Origin: Eubacteriaceae bacterium
GTDB lineage: Bacteria; Bacillota; Clostridia; Peptostreptococcales; Anaerovoracaceae
Length of the DNA stretch: 64,000 nt
Reading direction: 5' to 3'
Assembly (NCBI GenBank): GCA_902362805.1
Contig: CABIXY010000001.1
Coordinates: 248,001-312,000 of the forward strand
Position 1 is the first letter of the stretch, and every line of letters starts with the position of its first letter. This document shows positions 32,737 through 40,700 of the stretch, piece by piece. The notes beneath the pieces were generated by a model that was given only the letters and a program-made list of their open reading frames with translations, made no database searches and had not been told where the DNA came from. A program made the translations under genes and the position numbers.

Positions 32737-33404
32737 TTTTTCACCACCTTGTAACCAAGACCTCTGACTGTAACAATATCGAAGTCCGGGTTCTCTTTGA
32801 ATCGTTCCCGCAGACGACTGATATGTACGTCCAACGTATGCGTGTCCGTGTCGCTGTCCATACCCCAGATTTCATCCATAATCTGGCGGCGAGTAAAAAT
32901 CCGCCCCGGTGAAGCGACTAGTTTGTACAACAGAAAAAACTCTTTCTGCGGCAGTTCTAGTTCTGTTCCATTGGCAGTAACCGTCAGAGTATCGCAATCA
33001 AACAGGGTCTGCCCAATTTTGGCCTTTCTCTCGCTGACAATCTGAGAGCGGCGAAGTAACGCCTCCACGCGCCATATCATCTCATTGACATCGATGGGTT
33101 TCACCATATAATCGTCGGTACCTGCACGGAATCCTTCTCTCTTATCTGCAGGACTCTCTCTTGCAGTAATCATTAAAACCGGCATCATGAAGTTCGCCTC
33201 TCGGAGCGTCTTTGTCAAGGCATAGCCGTCCATCTTCGGCATCATGATATCGGAAATGATCAGATCCACATAACTGCTGTCTAGAATATCCAGAGCCTCT
33301 TCTCCGTCTGCTGCAGGAATTGCTGTATAACCGTGGTCTACCAAAACTGTGCAGAAGAGCTCGCGTAAGTCTCTGTCGTCTTCTACTACTAAAATATTGA
33401 ACAT
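32733..33404 (-). CDS. OmpR-family response regulator (second two-component system)
   Basis: A 223-residue regulator with D52 in ISDIMMP as phosphoacceptor, the conserved lysine in VKPIDVNE, and a winged-helix domain ending IVTVRGLGYKVVKK. It is transcribed divergently from the ABC transporter gene at 33569. The intergenic region contains several TTGAG/CTCAA repeats, so it probably controls both its own operon and the transporter genes. Confidence 0.9.
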   Translation of the reverse strand: MFNILVVEDDRDLRELFCTVLVDHGYTAIPAADGEEALDILDSSYVDLIISDIMMPKMDGYALTKTLREANFMMPVLMITARESPADKREGFRAGTDDYMVKPIDVNEMIWRVEALLRRSQIVSERKAKIGQTLFDCDTLTVTANGTELELPQKEFFLLYKLVASPGRIFTRRQIMDEIWGMDSDTDTHTLDVHISRLRERFKENPDFDIVTVRGLGYKVVKK

Positions 33405-33450
33405 CTTCCTTACCTCCAGATCTATTCTATCATACTACTATAACCGGCTT

Positions 33451-33523
33451 ACCTCAATTAAATCTCAACAGATGAAACAAAAAATTGAGGTTGAGTTGAG
33501 ATTCAGTTGCGAATCAGTTGAGG
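33451..33523. promoter_or_regulatory. TTGAG/CTCAA repeat cluster between regulator and ABC genes
   Basis: The region contains CTCAATTAAATCTCAAC on one side and TTGAGGTTGAGTTGAGATT, then another TTGAGG, on the other. The motif GTTGAGATT recurs in direct and inverted orientation. It lies upstream of both the divergent response regulator and the ABC operon and is a good candidate for the second response regulator's binding site. Confidence 0.5.
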
Positions 33524-33568
33524 AAGAGCTTTTATGCTTTATTTATTCACAAAAAGGAGGGGACACTG

Positions 33569-36109
33569 GTGCTGCAGATTCAGGACATATCAAAACAGTA
33601 TAAGACCGGCGATTTGGTGCAGAATGCACTGAATCACGTCAGTCTGAACTTAAGGGACAACGAGTTTGTCGCCGTTCTCGGTCCCAGCGGATCGGGAAAG
33701 ACGACGCTGCTCAATATCATCGGAGGCTTAGACCGCTACGACAGCGGCGACCTTATCATCAACGGCACTTCTACCAAAAAATATAGAGACCGGGATTGGG
33801 ATTCATATCGAAATCACACCATCGGTTTTGTGTTTCAGAGTTACAATCTGATACCACATCAATCTATCTTGTCCAACGTAGAATTGGCTTTGACCATATC
33901 GGGAATTTCCAAGGACGAGAGGCGCAGAAGGGCGAAAGAGGCTTTAGAAAATGTGGGTTTAGGGGACCACTTGCACAAGAAACCCAATCAGCTGTCGGGG
34001 GGACAGATGCAGAGGGTGGCCATTGCCAGAGCCTTGGTCAACAACCCGGACATTCTTTTGGCTGACGAACCGACAGGGGCGCTGGATACGGAAACCGGCG
34101 TCCAGGTCATGGAGCTGCTAAAGGAGGTGGCAAGGGAACGGCTGGTCATCATGGTGACCCACAATCCGGAGCTGGCAGAAAGCTATGCCAACCGAATTGT
34201 CAAGCTGCGAGACGGTGTGATCATAGACGACTCCAATCCCTATGATGCAGAATCAGAAGGGGCTGCATTGCCGCAGCATAGGAACATGGGGAAATCGTCG
34301 ATGTCGTTTTTCACCTCTCTTGCTCTCAGCTTCAATAACTTGAAATCCAAAAAGGGCAGGACGGTTCTGACATCCTTTGCCGGGTCCATCGGTATTATCG
34401 GTATCGCGCTGATCTTGGCGCTTTCAACGGGGGTTAACATCTATATCGAGGATATTCAGAAGGACACCATGACGTCCTATCCCATCACCATCGATGCGGA
34501 ATCAGTGGATCTGACCAGCATGATGGGCGATGGCTTAGAGGCAGGCATGAAAGGGGGACAGAAGGAGAAAGCCGATCATAAACTGGACGGTGTTTATTCT
34601 GACGGTTCTGGCTTAGAACAGGCCAATCGAATGAGTTCCAGCGTTACGGAAAACAACCTGACTGCGTTTAAAAAGTATCTGGACGATCCGGACAGCGAGA
34701 TTCATCAGTATCTGGGCGAGGCAGGCGCTATTTATTCCTACGATGTACCCTTTGACGTCTATACCTTTGACCCAGACGGCAAGCTGGTGAATACCGATGG
34801 GAGCACGCTTACAGAGGATAACGCAACAGCCGGAGCCGGAAATGGCGGCATGGCAGCCATGACCGGCATGATGGACAGCGGCGCAGCGACGATGGGCAGT
34901 TCACAGGAGACTAGCTCTTCGGATATCTTTGAAGAACTGATTCCTGGCACTGACGGCGATGCGGTCAGTGCGGCGGTGAAAGACAACTACGATGTGGTGT
35001 ACGGCAGCTGGCCTGCCGAATATGACGAAGTCGTTCTGGTACTCGATGAGAATAATGAGATATCTTTGTCCACCCTGTACGCTCTGGGCCTTCTGCCGTC
35101 GGAGGACTATCAGCAATTGATGGACGATGTGGAAAATGAAGAGGACTTTCAAGCGGAGTCCCACCACTGGAGCTACGAGGATATCTGTAATCAGACCTTC
35201 TATTTGGTGCCTGGCTGCGACCGCTATGAGGAAAACAGTGACGGTACTTTCCGCTACGTCAGTGATGAACAGGGGGATATGGAAAAGAAAGCAAAGGACG
35301 GCATCAAGCTGAAGGTCACCGGTATCATTCGAGAGGGAGAAGAGGCAGATCATACGTCCTTAACGGGTGCCATCGGTTACACCAAGGGCCTGACTGACTA
35401 TCTCATCGACTACGCTTCTGACAGTCAGATTGTCAAAACACAGAAAGCGAACCAGGATGAGAATGTGTTGACGGGGTCAGCCTTTAAAGATGGAGAGAGC
35501 TATGATGAAAATATGGAGCGTTTCGGATTTGTCAGCCTGGACGCACCGTCCTCCATCAGTCTGTATTCCGACAGCTTCGAGGGGAAGGAAGGCATCACCG
35601 CCTGCATTGAAGAGTACAATGCATCAGCAAAAGAGGGGAATGAAATCGTCTATACAGACTTTGTAGAACTGCTGACTTCTTCCATCACCTCGATTATCAA
35701 TGTGATCACCTATGTGCTGATTGCCTTTGTAGCCGTATCCCTGATCGTCTCTTCTCTGATGATCGGAATTATTACACACATTTCCGTATTGGAGAGAACC
35801 AAGGAAATTGGAATTCTGCGGGCGATCGGAGCGTCAAAACGGAACATCTCACAGGTCTTTAATGCAGAGACCTTCATTATCGGACTTTGCTCGGGGGCCT
35901 TGGGTATCGGCATCTCCTGTCTGCTGCTGATTCCTCTCAACGCCGTCATCCATGGCTTGATTGGAAACACTGCGGTCAATGCTGCCTTGCCAGCGAGCTA
36001 CGGGATCGTTTTAATTATACTCAGCGTCCTATTGACCTTGATCGGAGGACTTCTGCCGGCGAAAAAAGCGGCAAAGAGAGATCCGGTGACGGCACTTCGT
36101 ACAGAGTAA
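33569..36109 (+). CDS. MacB-like ABC transporter, fused ATPase and FtsX-type permease
   Basis: An 846-residue fusion. The ATPase comes first: Walker A GPSGSGKT near residue 40, Q-loop FVFQSYN, signature LSGGQMQR near 145 and Walker B LLADEPTGALD. One membrane helix follows near residue 290, then a large extracellular domain (about 310-700) rich in Asp, Ser and Gly, then three helices of the FtsX fold. Such proteins usually move substrates outside the membrane by mechanotransmission or act in antibiotic-peptide resistance. I chose the GTG at 33569 because AGGAGG lies 8 bases upstream; the longer frame from 33518 adds a sequence with no domain. Confidence 0.85.
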   Translation: MLQIQDISKQYKTGDLVQNALNHVSLNLRDNEFVAVLGPSGSGKTTLLNIIGGLDRYDSGDLIINGTSTKKYRDRDWDSYRNHTIGFVFQSYNLIPHQSILSNVELALTISGISKDERRRRAKEALENVGLGDHLHKKPNQLSGGQMQRVAIARALVNNPDILLADEPTGALDTETGVQVMELLKEVARERLVIMVTHNPELAESYANRIVKLRDGVIIDDSNPYDAESEGAALPQHRNMGKSSMSFFTSLALSFNNLKSKKGRTVLTSFAGSIGIIGIALILALSTGVNIYIEDIQKDTMTSYPITIDAESVDLTSMMGDGLEAGMKGGQKEKADHKLDGVYSDGSGLEQANRMSSSVTENNLTAFKKYLDDPDSEIHQYLGEAGAIYSYDVPFDVYTFDPDGKLVNTDGSTLTEDNATAGAGNGGMAAMTGMMDSGAATMGSSQETSSSDIFEELIPGTDGDAVSAAVKDNYDVVYGSWPAEYDEVVLVLDENNEISLSTLYALGLLPSEDYQQLMDDVENEEDFQAESHHWSYEDICNQTFYLVPGCDRYEENSDGTFRYVSDEQGDMEKKAKDGIKLKVTGIIREGEEADHTSLTGAIGYTKGLTDYLIDYASDSQIVKTQKANQDENVLTGSAFKDGESYDENMERFGFVSLDAPSSISLYSDSFEGKEGITACIEEYNASAKEGNEIVYTDFVELLTSSITSIINVITYVLIAFVAVSLIVSSLMIGIITHISVLERTKEIGILRAIGASKRNISQVFNAETFIIGLCSGALGIGISCLLLIPLNAVIHGLIGNTAVNAALPASYGIVLIILSVLLTLIGGLLPAKKAAKRDPVTALRTE

Positions 36110-36121
36110 CAGGAGGGTAAT

Positions 36122-37885
36122 ATGATTAGACTATTTAAGTATCTGAATAAAAAAGATTGGTGTTTCGCCCTTCTGTGTCTGGCCTTCATCGTGTGTCAGG
36201 TGTGGTTGGACCTGAAGCTGCCGGACTACATGTCGGAAATCACGAAATTGGTACAGACAGAGGGGAGTTCCATGAACGATATCCTTCTCGCAGGGGGATT
36301 CATGCTGCTGTGCGCCTTGGGAAGTCTGGCAGCGGCCTTCATTGTCGGCTATTTTGCGGCAAAAATCGCAGCCGGGTTGTCCATGCGCCTGCGGGCCATG
36401 GTCTACAATAAGACGCTTTCTTTTTCCATGGAGGAAATCAACGGCTTTTCCACGGCCAGCCTGATTACCAGGTCCACCAACGATATCACGCAGATTCAGA
36501 CCTTTGTCGCCCTGGGGCTGCAGGCTATGATCAAAGCGCCGATTCTGGCCGTATGGGCGGTGGTGAAAATATCCGGGAAGAGCTGGCAGTGGACGGCGAC
36601 GACGGGCGGAGCGGTGCTGGTTCTGCTGATCATGCTGGGAACGCTGATCGCCTTGACCTTGCCTAAGTTTACGAAACTGCAGGCTTTGACGGACAATCTG
36701 AACCGGGTAACCAGAGAGAACCTGACAGGCGTCCGCGTGGTCCGCGCATACAATGCGGAAACCTACGAAGAGGAAAAGTTCGAAAGGGCTAATGAAGAGC
36801 TGACGAAGACGAATCTCTTCACTAATCGGGCCATGGCCATCATGCAGCCGGGTATGACGCTGATCATGTCGGGCCTGACCCTTGCCATCTACTGGGTGGG
36901 CGTGTACCTGATTGCAGATGCGCCTCTGAGCGGAAGACTTTCCCTCTTCTCCGATATGGTGGTATTTTCATCTTATGCGATGCAGGTCATCATGGCATTT
37001 ATGATGCTGACCATGGCTTTCATCATTCTGCCCCGGGCTTCGGTATCGGCAAAACGTATCCATGAAGTCTTGGATACGGAGACAAAGATCTTTGACGGCC
37101 CAATTACGGATTCCAATCTGTTCGAGGTGGGAGAAGTGGAGTTCCGCCACGTCAGCTTCCGTTATCCCGACGCTGCCGAGGAGGTTCTTCACGATATCAG
37201 CTTCACCGCTGAAAGGGGCGAGACAGTGGCCTTCATCGGTTCCACAGGCAGCGGCAAAAGCACCTTGATCAATTTGATTCCTCGTTTCTACGACGCTACC
37301 GAGGGAGAAATTTTAATAGACGGTGTCAATATAAAAGATTACAACCAGGCGTCTCTGCGCAATAAGCTGGGATATGTGCCTCAAAAGGCGGTCATGTTCA
37401 GCGGAACCGTTTCTTCCAATGTCTCCTACGGCGACAGTGGCAAAGAGACCTTCCGGGAGGATCAGATCAGGAAGGCTGTGGAGGTCGCCCAGGCGGGAGA
37501 ATTTGTCGAGAACATGGAAGGCACCTATGACGCAGTCATCTCTCAAGGCGGCACCAATGTGTCAGGCGGCCAGAAACAACGTCTTGCCATCGCAAGAGCA
37601 ATCTGTAGACAACCGGAAATCTACGTCTTTGACGATTCCTTTTCGGCTCTGGACTACAAGACGGACCGAAAGCTGAGAAGAGCTTTGAAAAACCACACGG
37701 GGAACAGCACGACGCTGATCGTCGCCCAGAGGATTGGAACCATCATGGATGCGGATAAGATCATCGTCTTGGATGAAGGCAGAATTGCAGGGGCAGGCAC
37801 ACACAGAGAGCTTCTTCGTACGTGTACTGTTTATCGTGAGATCGCAGAATCCCAGCTTTCAAAGGAGGAGATTGAAAATGCCTAG
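36122..37885 (+). CDS. ABC exporter half-transporter with degenerate ATP site
   Basis: A 587-residue exporter with six membrane helices (about 15-310) and an ATPase: Walker A GSTGSGKS near residue 375 and signature VSGGQKQR near 480. The Walker B region reads YVFDDSFSALD: the catalytic glutamate is aspartate, as in the degenerate site of heterodimeric exporters such as TM287/288 and LmrCD. Its partner is the next gene, which overlaps by 8 bases and has the canonical glutamate. Export of drugs, lipids or peptides is likely. AGGAGG precedes the ATG. Confidence 0.88.
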   Translation: MIRLFKYLNKKDWCFALLCLAFIVCQVWLDLKLPDYMSEITKLVQTEGSSMNDILLAGGFMLLCALGSLAAAFIVGYFAAKIAAGLSMRLRAMVYNKTLSFSMEEINGFSTASLITRSTNDITQIQTFVALGLQAMIKAPILAVWAVVKISGKSWQWTATTGGAVLVLLIMLGTLIALTLPKFTKLQALTDNLNRVTRENLTGVRVVRAYNAETYEEEKFERANEELTKTNLFTNRAMAIMQPGMTLIMSGLTLAIYWVGVYLIADAPLSGRLSLFSDMVVFSSYAMQVIMAFMMLTMAFIILPRASVSAKRIHEVLDTETKIFDGPITDSNLFEVGEVEFRHVSFRYPDAAEEVLHDISFTAERGETVAFIGSTGSGKSTLINLIPRFYDATEGEILIDGVNIKDYNQASLRNKLGYVPQKAVMFSGTVSSNVSYGDSGKETFREDQIRKAVEVAQAGEFVENMEGTYDAVISQGGTNVSGGQKQRLAIARAICRQPEIYVFDDSFSALDYKTDRKLRRALKNHTGNSTTLIVAQRIGTIMDADKIIVLDEGRIAGAGTHRELLRTCTVYREIAESQLSKEEIENA

Positions 37886-39740
37886 AAATGAATACAATAT
37901 CGGAGATCACAAGAACGTCGCAGAGAAGGGGCCGGGCATCGGTCCCGGCGGCGGTCCGGGTCCCGGCGCCATCGGCGGAGGGGGCGAAAAGGCGGAGCAC
38001 TTCGGGCAGGCCATTCAGCAGCTGGCGGCCTACTGTAAAGGGTATCTGCCTGCCATTTGTACCGCGGTACTATTGGCTGCTGTCGGGGCGATTTTGAATA
38101 TCATCGGTCCGGGGAAATTGTCGGAGATTACAGATTTAATTACAGAGGGTTTGCTCACCAGCATCGACGTAAGTGCTGTGGTGAAAATCGCCGTTTTGCT
38201 GGCCGTCCTCTATGGTCTGGGATTTCTATTTAACCTGGTGCAGGGGATGATTATGGCGACGGTTACCCAGAAGGTTTCTAAGTCGCTGCGGCAGGAGATT
38301 TCCAGCAAAATCAATCGCCTGCCTCTGCGCTATTTTGACCGTACTAGTACGGGGAACATTCTATCCCGCGTGACCAACGACATTGATACCATCGGCCAGA
38401 CCCTGAATCAGAGTATGGGGACTCTGGTGACAGCGGCGGCGTCTTTTGCAGGGGCTCTCGTCATGATGTTCTATACCAACTGGCTCATGGCTCTGTCGGC
38501 AGTGATCGCATCGGCTCTGGGTTTCGGCCTGATGCTGTTGATTATTTCTCATTCTCAGAAATACTTCAACGAACAGCAGCAAGAGCTTGGCAAGATCAAC
38601 GGTCACATTGAGGAAACCTATGCGGGCCACAACGTGGTAAAGGCTTACAACGGGGAAAGTGAGGCGAAGTGGACCTTTTCTATGATGAACCGGCAGCTTT
38701 ACAGCTGCGCCTGGCGAAGTCAATTCATGTCGGGCTTAATGCAGCCTCTGATGGGCTTTGTGGGCAATTTCGGTTACGTGGTGGTCTGCGTCGTAGGCGC
38801 TTTGCTGGCCATGAACGGCACCATAACCTTCGGTGTCATCGTAGCATTTATGGTCTATATCCGGCTGTTTACCCAGCCTCTCTCACAATTCGCACAGGCG
38901 GCTACAAACTTACAGTCCACAGCTGCCGCCAGTGAGCGCGTATTTGAGTTCTTAGAGGAGACTGAAATGGCAGACGAGAGTGAGAAGGAAACCTATCTGC
39001 CGACAGCAAAGGGGGATGTGGACTTTCAGAATGTCCACTTTGGATACAGCGACGATAAAATGATCATCGAGGATTTTACCGCATCAGTGAAGGCGGGACA
39101 GAAGATCGCCATCGTCGGGCCTACCGGCGCCGGAAAGACCACCATGGTGAATCTGCTGATGCGGTTCTACGAAATGCAGAGCGGGGAAATCCGTATCGAC
39201 GGTACGTCCATCACGCAGCTGACCCGCGAAAATATTCACAGTCTGTTCTGCATGGTGCTGCAGGATACCTGGCTCTTTGAGGGCACTATAAGGGAGAACA
39301 TCGTCTATTCCAAGAAGGGCGTTACGGAGGAAGACGTGATCGCCGCCTGCAAGGCTGTGGGGCTGCACCATTTTATCATGACACTGCCCAAGGGATATGA
39401 CACCGTTCTCGGCGACAACGCCAGCCTTTCGTCGGGACAGAGGCAGCTGGTGACCATCGCCCGGGCAATGATTGAAAACGCGCCGATGCTCATTCTGGAT
39501 GAAGCGACCAGTTCGGTAGATACCAGGACGGAGGTCTTGATTCAAAACGCAATGGACCAGCTGATGGCAGGGCGCACCTCCTTTGTCATCGCCCACAGGC
39601 TTTCCACGATCAGAAATGCCGACTTGATACTGGTTATGAAAGGGGGGAATATCATAGAGAGCGGCACCCATGAGGACCTGATGAAAAAGAAGGGTTTTTA
39701 TGCCGACCTGTACAACAGCCAGTTCGAAAAGGCAGTTTAA
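37878..39740 (+). CDS. ABC exporter half-transporter with canonical ATP site
   Basis: A 620-residue partner of the preceding protein. An unusual glycine/proline-rich stretch (GPGIGPGGGPGPGAIGGGG, about residues 18-36) precedes six membrane helices (about 55-350). The ATPase has Walker A GPTGAGKT near residue 415, signature LSSGQRQL near 520 and Walker B LILDEATSSVD with the catalytic glutamate. The ATG at 37878 follows AAAGGAGG and overlaps the upstream stop; a longer upstream frame is not supported. The pair forms a typical heterodimeric exporter. Confidence 0.88.
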   Translation: MPRNEYNIGDHKNVAEKGPGIGPGGGPGPGAIGGGGEKAEHFGQAIQQLAAYCKGYLPAICTAVLLAAVGAILNIIGPGKLSEITDLITEGLLTSIDVSAVVKIAVLLAVLYGLGFLFNLVQGMIMATVTQKVSKSLRQEISSKINRLPLRYFDRTSTGNILSRVTNDIDTIGQTLNQSMGTLVTAAASFAGALVMMFYTNWLMALSAVIASALGFGLMLLIISHSQKYFNEQQQELGKINGHIEETYAGHNVVKAYNGESEAKWTFSMMNRQLYSCAWRSQFMSGLMQPLMGFVGNFGYVVVCVVGALLAMNGTITFGVIVAFMVYIRLFTQPLSQFAQAATNLQSTAAASERVFEFLEETEMADESEKETYLPTAKGDVDFQNVHFGYSDDKMIIEDFTASVKAGQKIAIVGPTGAGKTTMVNLLMRFYEMQSGEIRIDGTSITQLTRENIHSLFCMVLQDTWLFEGTIRENIVYSKKGVTEEDVIAACKAVGLHHFIMTLPKGYDTVLGDNASLSSGQRQLVTIARAMIENAPMLILDEATSSVDTRTEVLIQNAMDQLMAGRTSFVIAHRLSTIRNADLILVMKGGNIIESGTHEDLMKKKGFYADLYNSQFEKAV

Positions 39741-39757
39741 ATATAGATTTACACAAG

Positions 39758-39799
39758 AAGGGACTGTCGTCCAAAGGAATAGGGCGACAGTCCCTTTTT
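39758..39799. terminator. Bidirectional intrinsic terminator
   Basis: AAGGGACTGTCG pairs with CGACAGTCCCTT across a loop of about 15 bases, followed by Ts on the + strand and preceded by A-rich sequence that gives Ts for the opposite strand. It separates the ABC operon from the convergent SRAP gene. Confidence 0.8.
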
Positions 39800-40389
39800 C
39801 AATTGTCAATTAATAAGGTCTGCTGCTCCTCTTCCCGAACACTTTGCAGTAGCGGGGAGGGCTGTGCCAGCATCTGCAGCGCGGCTTCTTGATCGTAGAT
39901 CCAGTCTCTCAATTGATTCTCAGGAAGAATGAGCGGCATTCGGTCATGGACCGGCTGCATGGATTCGTTTGCCTGGGTGGTGACGATGATAAACCGATCG
40001 ACCTCTTCGAACCGCCTGTAAAACCCCGCCATGAAGAGGGGGCTTTTGTCCTCATATCGGAAGGCGACTTTGTTCTTGTCTCTGTCCCACTCGTAGAAGT
40101 GCCTTGCGGGGATGATACAGCGGTGATGAAGCACGGCCTCTTTGAAAGTCTTTTTCTCTGGTGCCGTCTCAGCGCGGGCGTTAATCAACAGCCCCTTTCC
40201 ATCAAAACGCGGAAAGCCCCAGGGCATCGTCTCCGCATAAAAGGCCGGCTCCCTGCCGCTGAGAATCAGCGCCTGCTGAGAGGGATAGATGTCACCGGTT
40301 TTCGGTATGTTCACTTCTCTTGCCGTCCCTCCTGCCATTCGCAGGATGCTTTCTGCAATTTCTTTATCCGAATAAAATCTGCCGCACAT
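39799..40389 (-). CDS. SOS response-associated peptidase (SRAP, YedK/HMCES)
   Basis: A 196-residue SRAP protein. After removal of the start methionine the catalytic cysteine is the first residue (MCGRFYSD), which fixes the start at 40389 even though an in-frame TTG lies three codons earlier. Other active-site landmarks are the NARAET asparagine near residue 68, FYEWDRD with the glutamate near 101, and the HDRMP histidine near 157. SRAP proteins cross-link covalently to abasic sites in single-stranded DNA and later release themselves. It stands alone between the exporter operon and the yfhO operon. Confidence 0.92.
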   Translation of the reverse strand: MCGRFYSDKEIAESILRMAGGTAREVNIPKTGDIYPSQQALILSGREPAFYAETMPWGFPRFDGKGLLINARAETAPEKKTFKEAVLHHRCIIPARHFYEWDRDKNKVAFRYEDKSPLFMAGFYRRFEEVDRFIIVTTQANESMQPVHDRMPLILPENQLRDWIYDQEAALQMLAQPSPLLQSVREEEQQTLLIDN

Positions 40390-40700
40390 GATTACCAAAC
40401 CTTTCTTTCTTTCTCATAAAATCATACTCCGAGAGGAGCATTGCTGTCAATTGCGATTATCGTCACTTTTCCTGTAACAAAACCTTTGATTGGGAGATAT
40501 ATAGATAAAAGCGGCGGAAAGTCTCAAAATTGTTATTTTTTTGAGACCGCCTTGAGATATTAAGGTGCTATAGTTAGCGGTATAGAGGAAAAACTTAAGA
40601 ATATTTAAGAAAAGTTTAAGAATTATACCTTTGAATATTAAGAATTTAGATGTATTATTAATTATGTTAGAAGAAGGTATTACAAAAGAAAGGATTTGGG
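40390..40700. other. Divergent intergenic region with hairpin and repeats
   Basis: No gene is visible. A hairpin at 40521-40547 (GTCTCAAAA and TTTTGAGAC) sits near the middle. From 40595 on, TTAAGAA repeats lead into the promoter of the yfhO operon. The SRAP promoter must lie near 40400-40470 but is not clear. Confidence 0.5.
40595..40658 (+). promoter_or_regulatory. TTAAGAA direct-repeat promoter of the yfhO operon
   Basis: TTAAGAA occurs at 40595, 40605, 40616 and 40638, spaced 10, 11 and 22 bases. A TATTAT -10 candidate at 40653-40658 follows the last repeat after 8 bases. The layout matches the promoter of the response regulator at 29697, implying common control. Confidence 0.6.

Noticed and set aside
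33518..33568. Upstream start for the MacB-like ABC gene
   Set aside because: The AGGAGG site lies inside this extension and is spaced for the GTG at 33569, where the ATPase fold begins.
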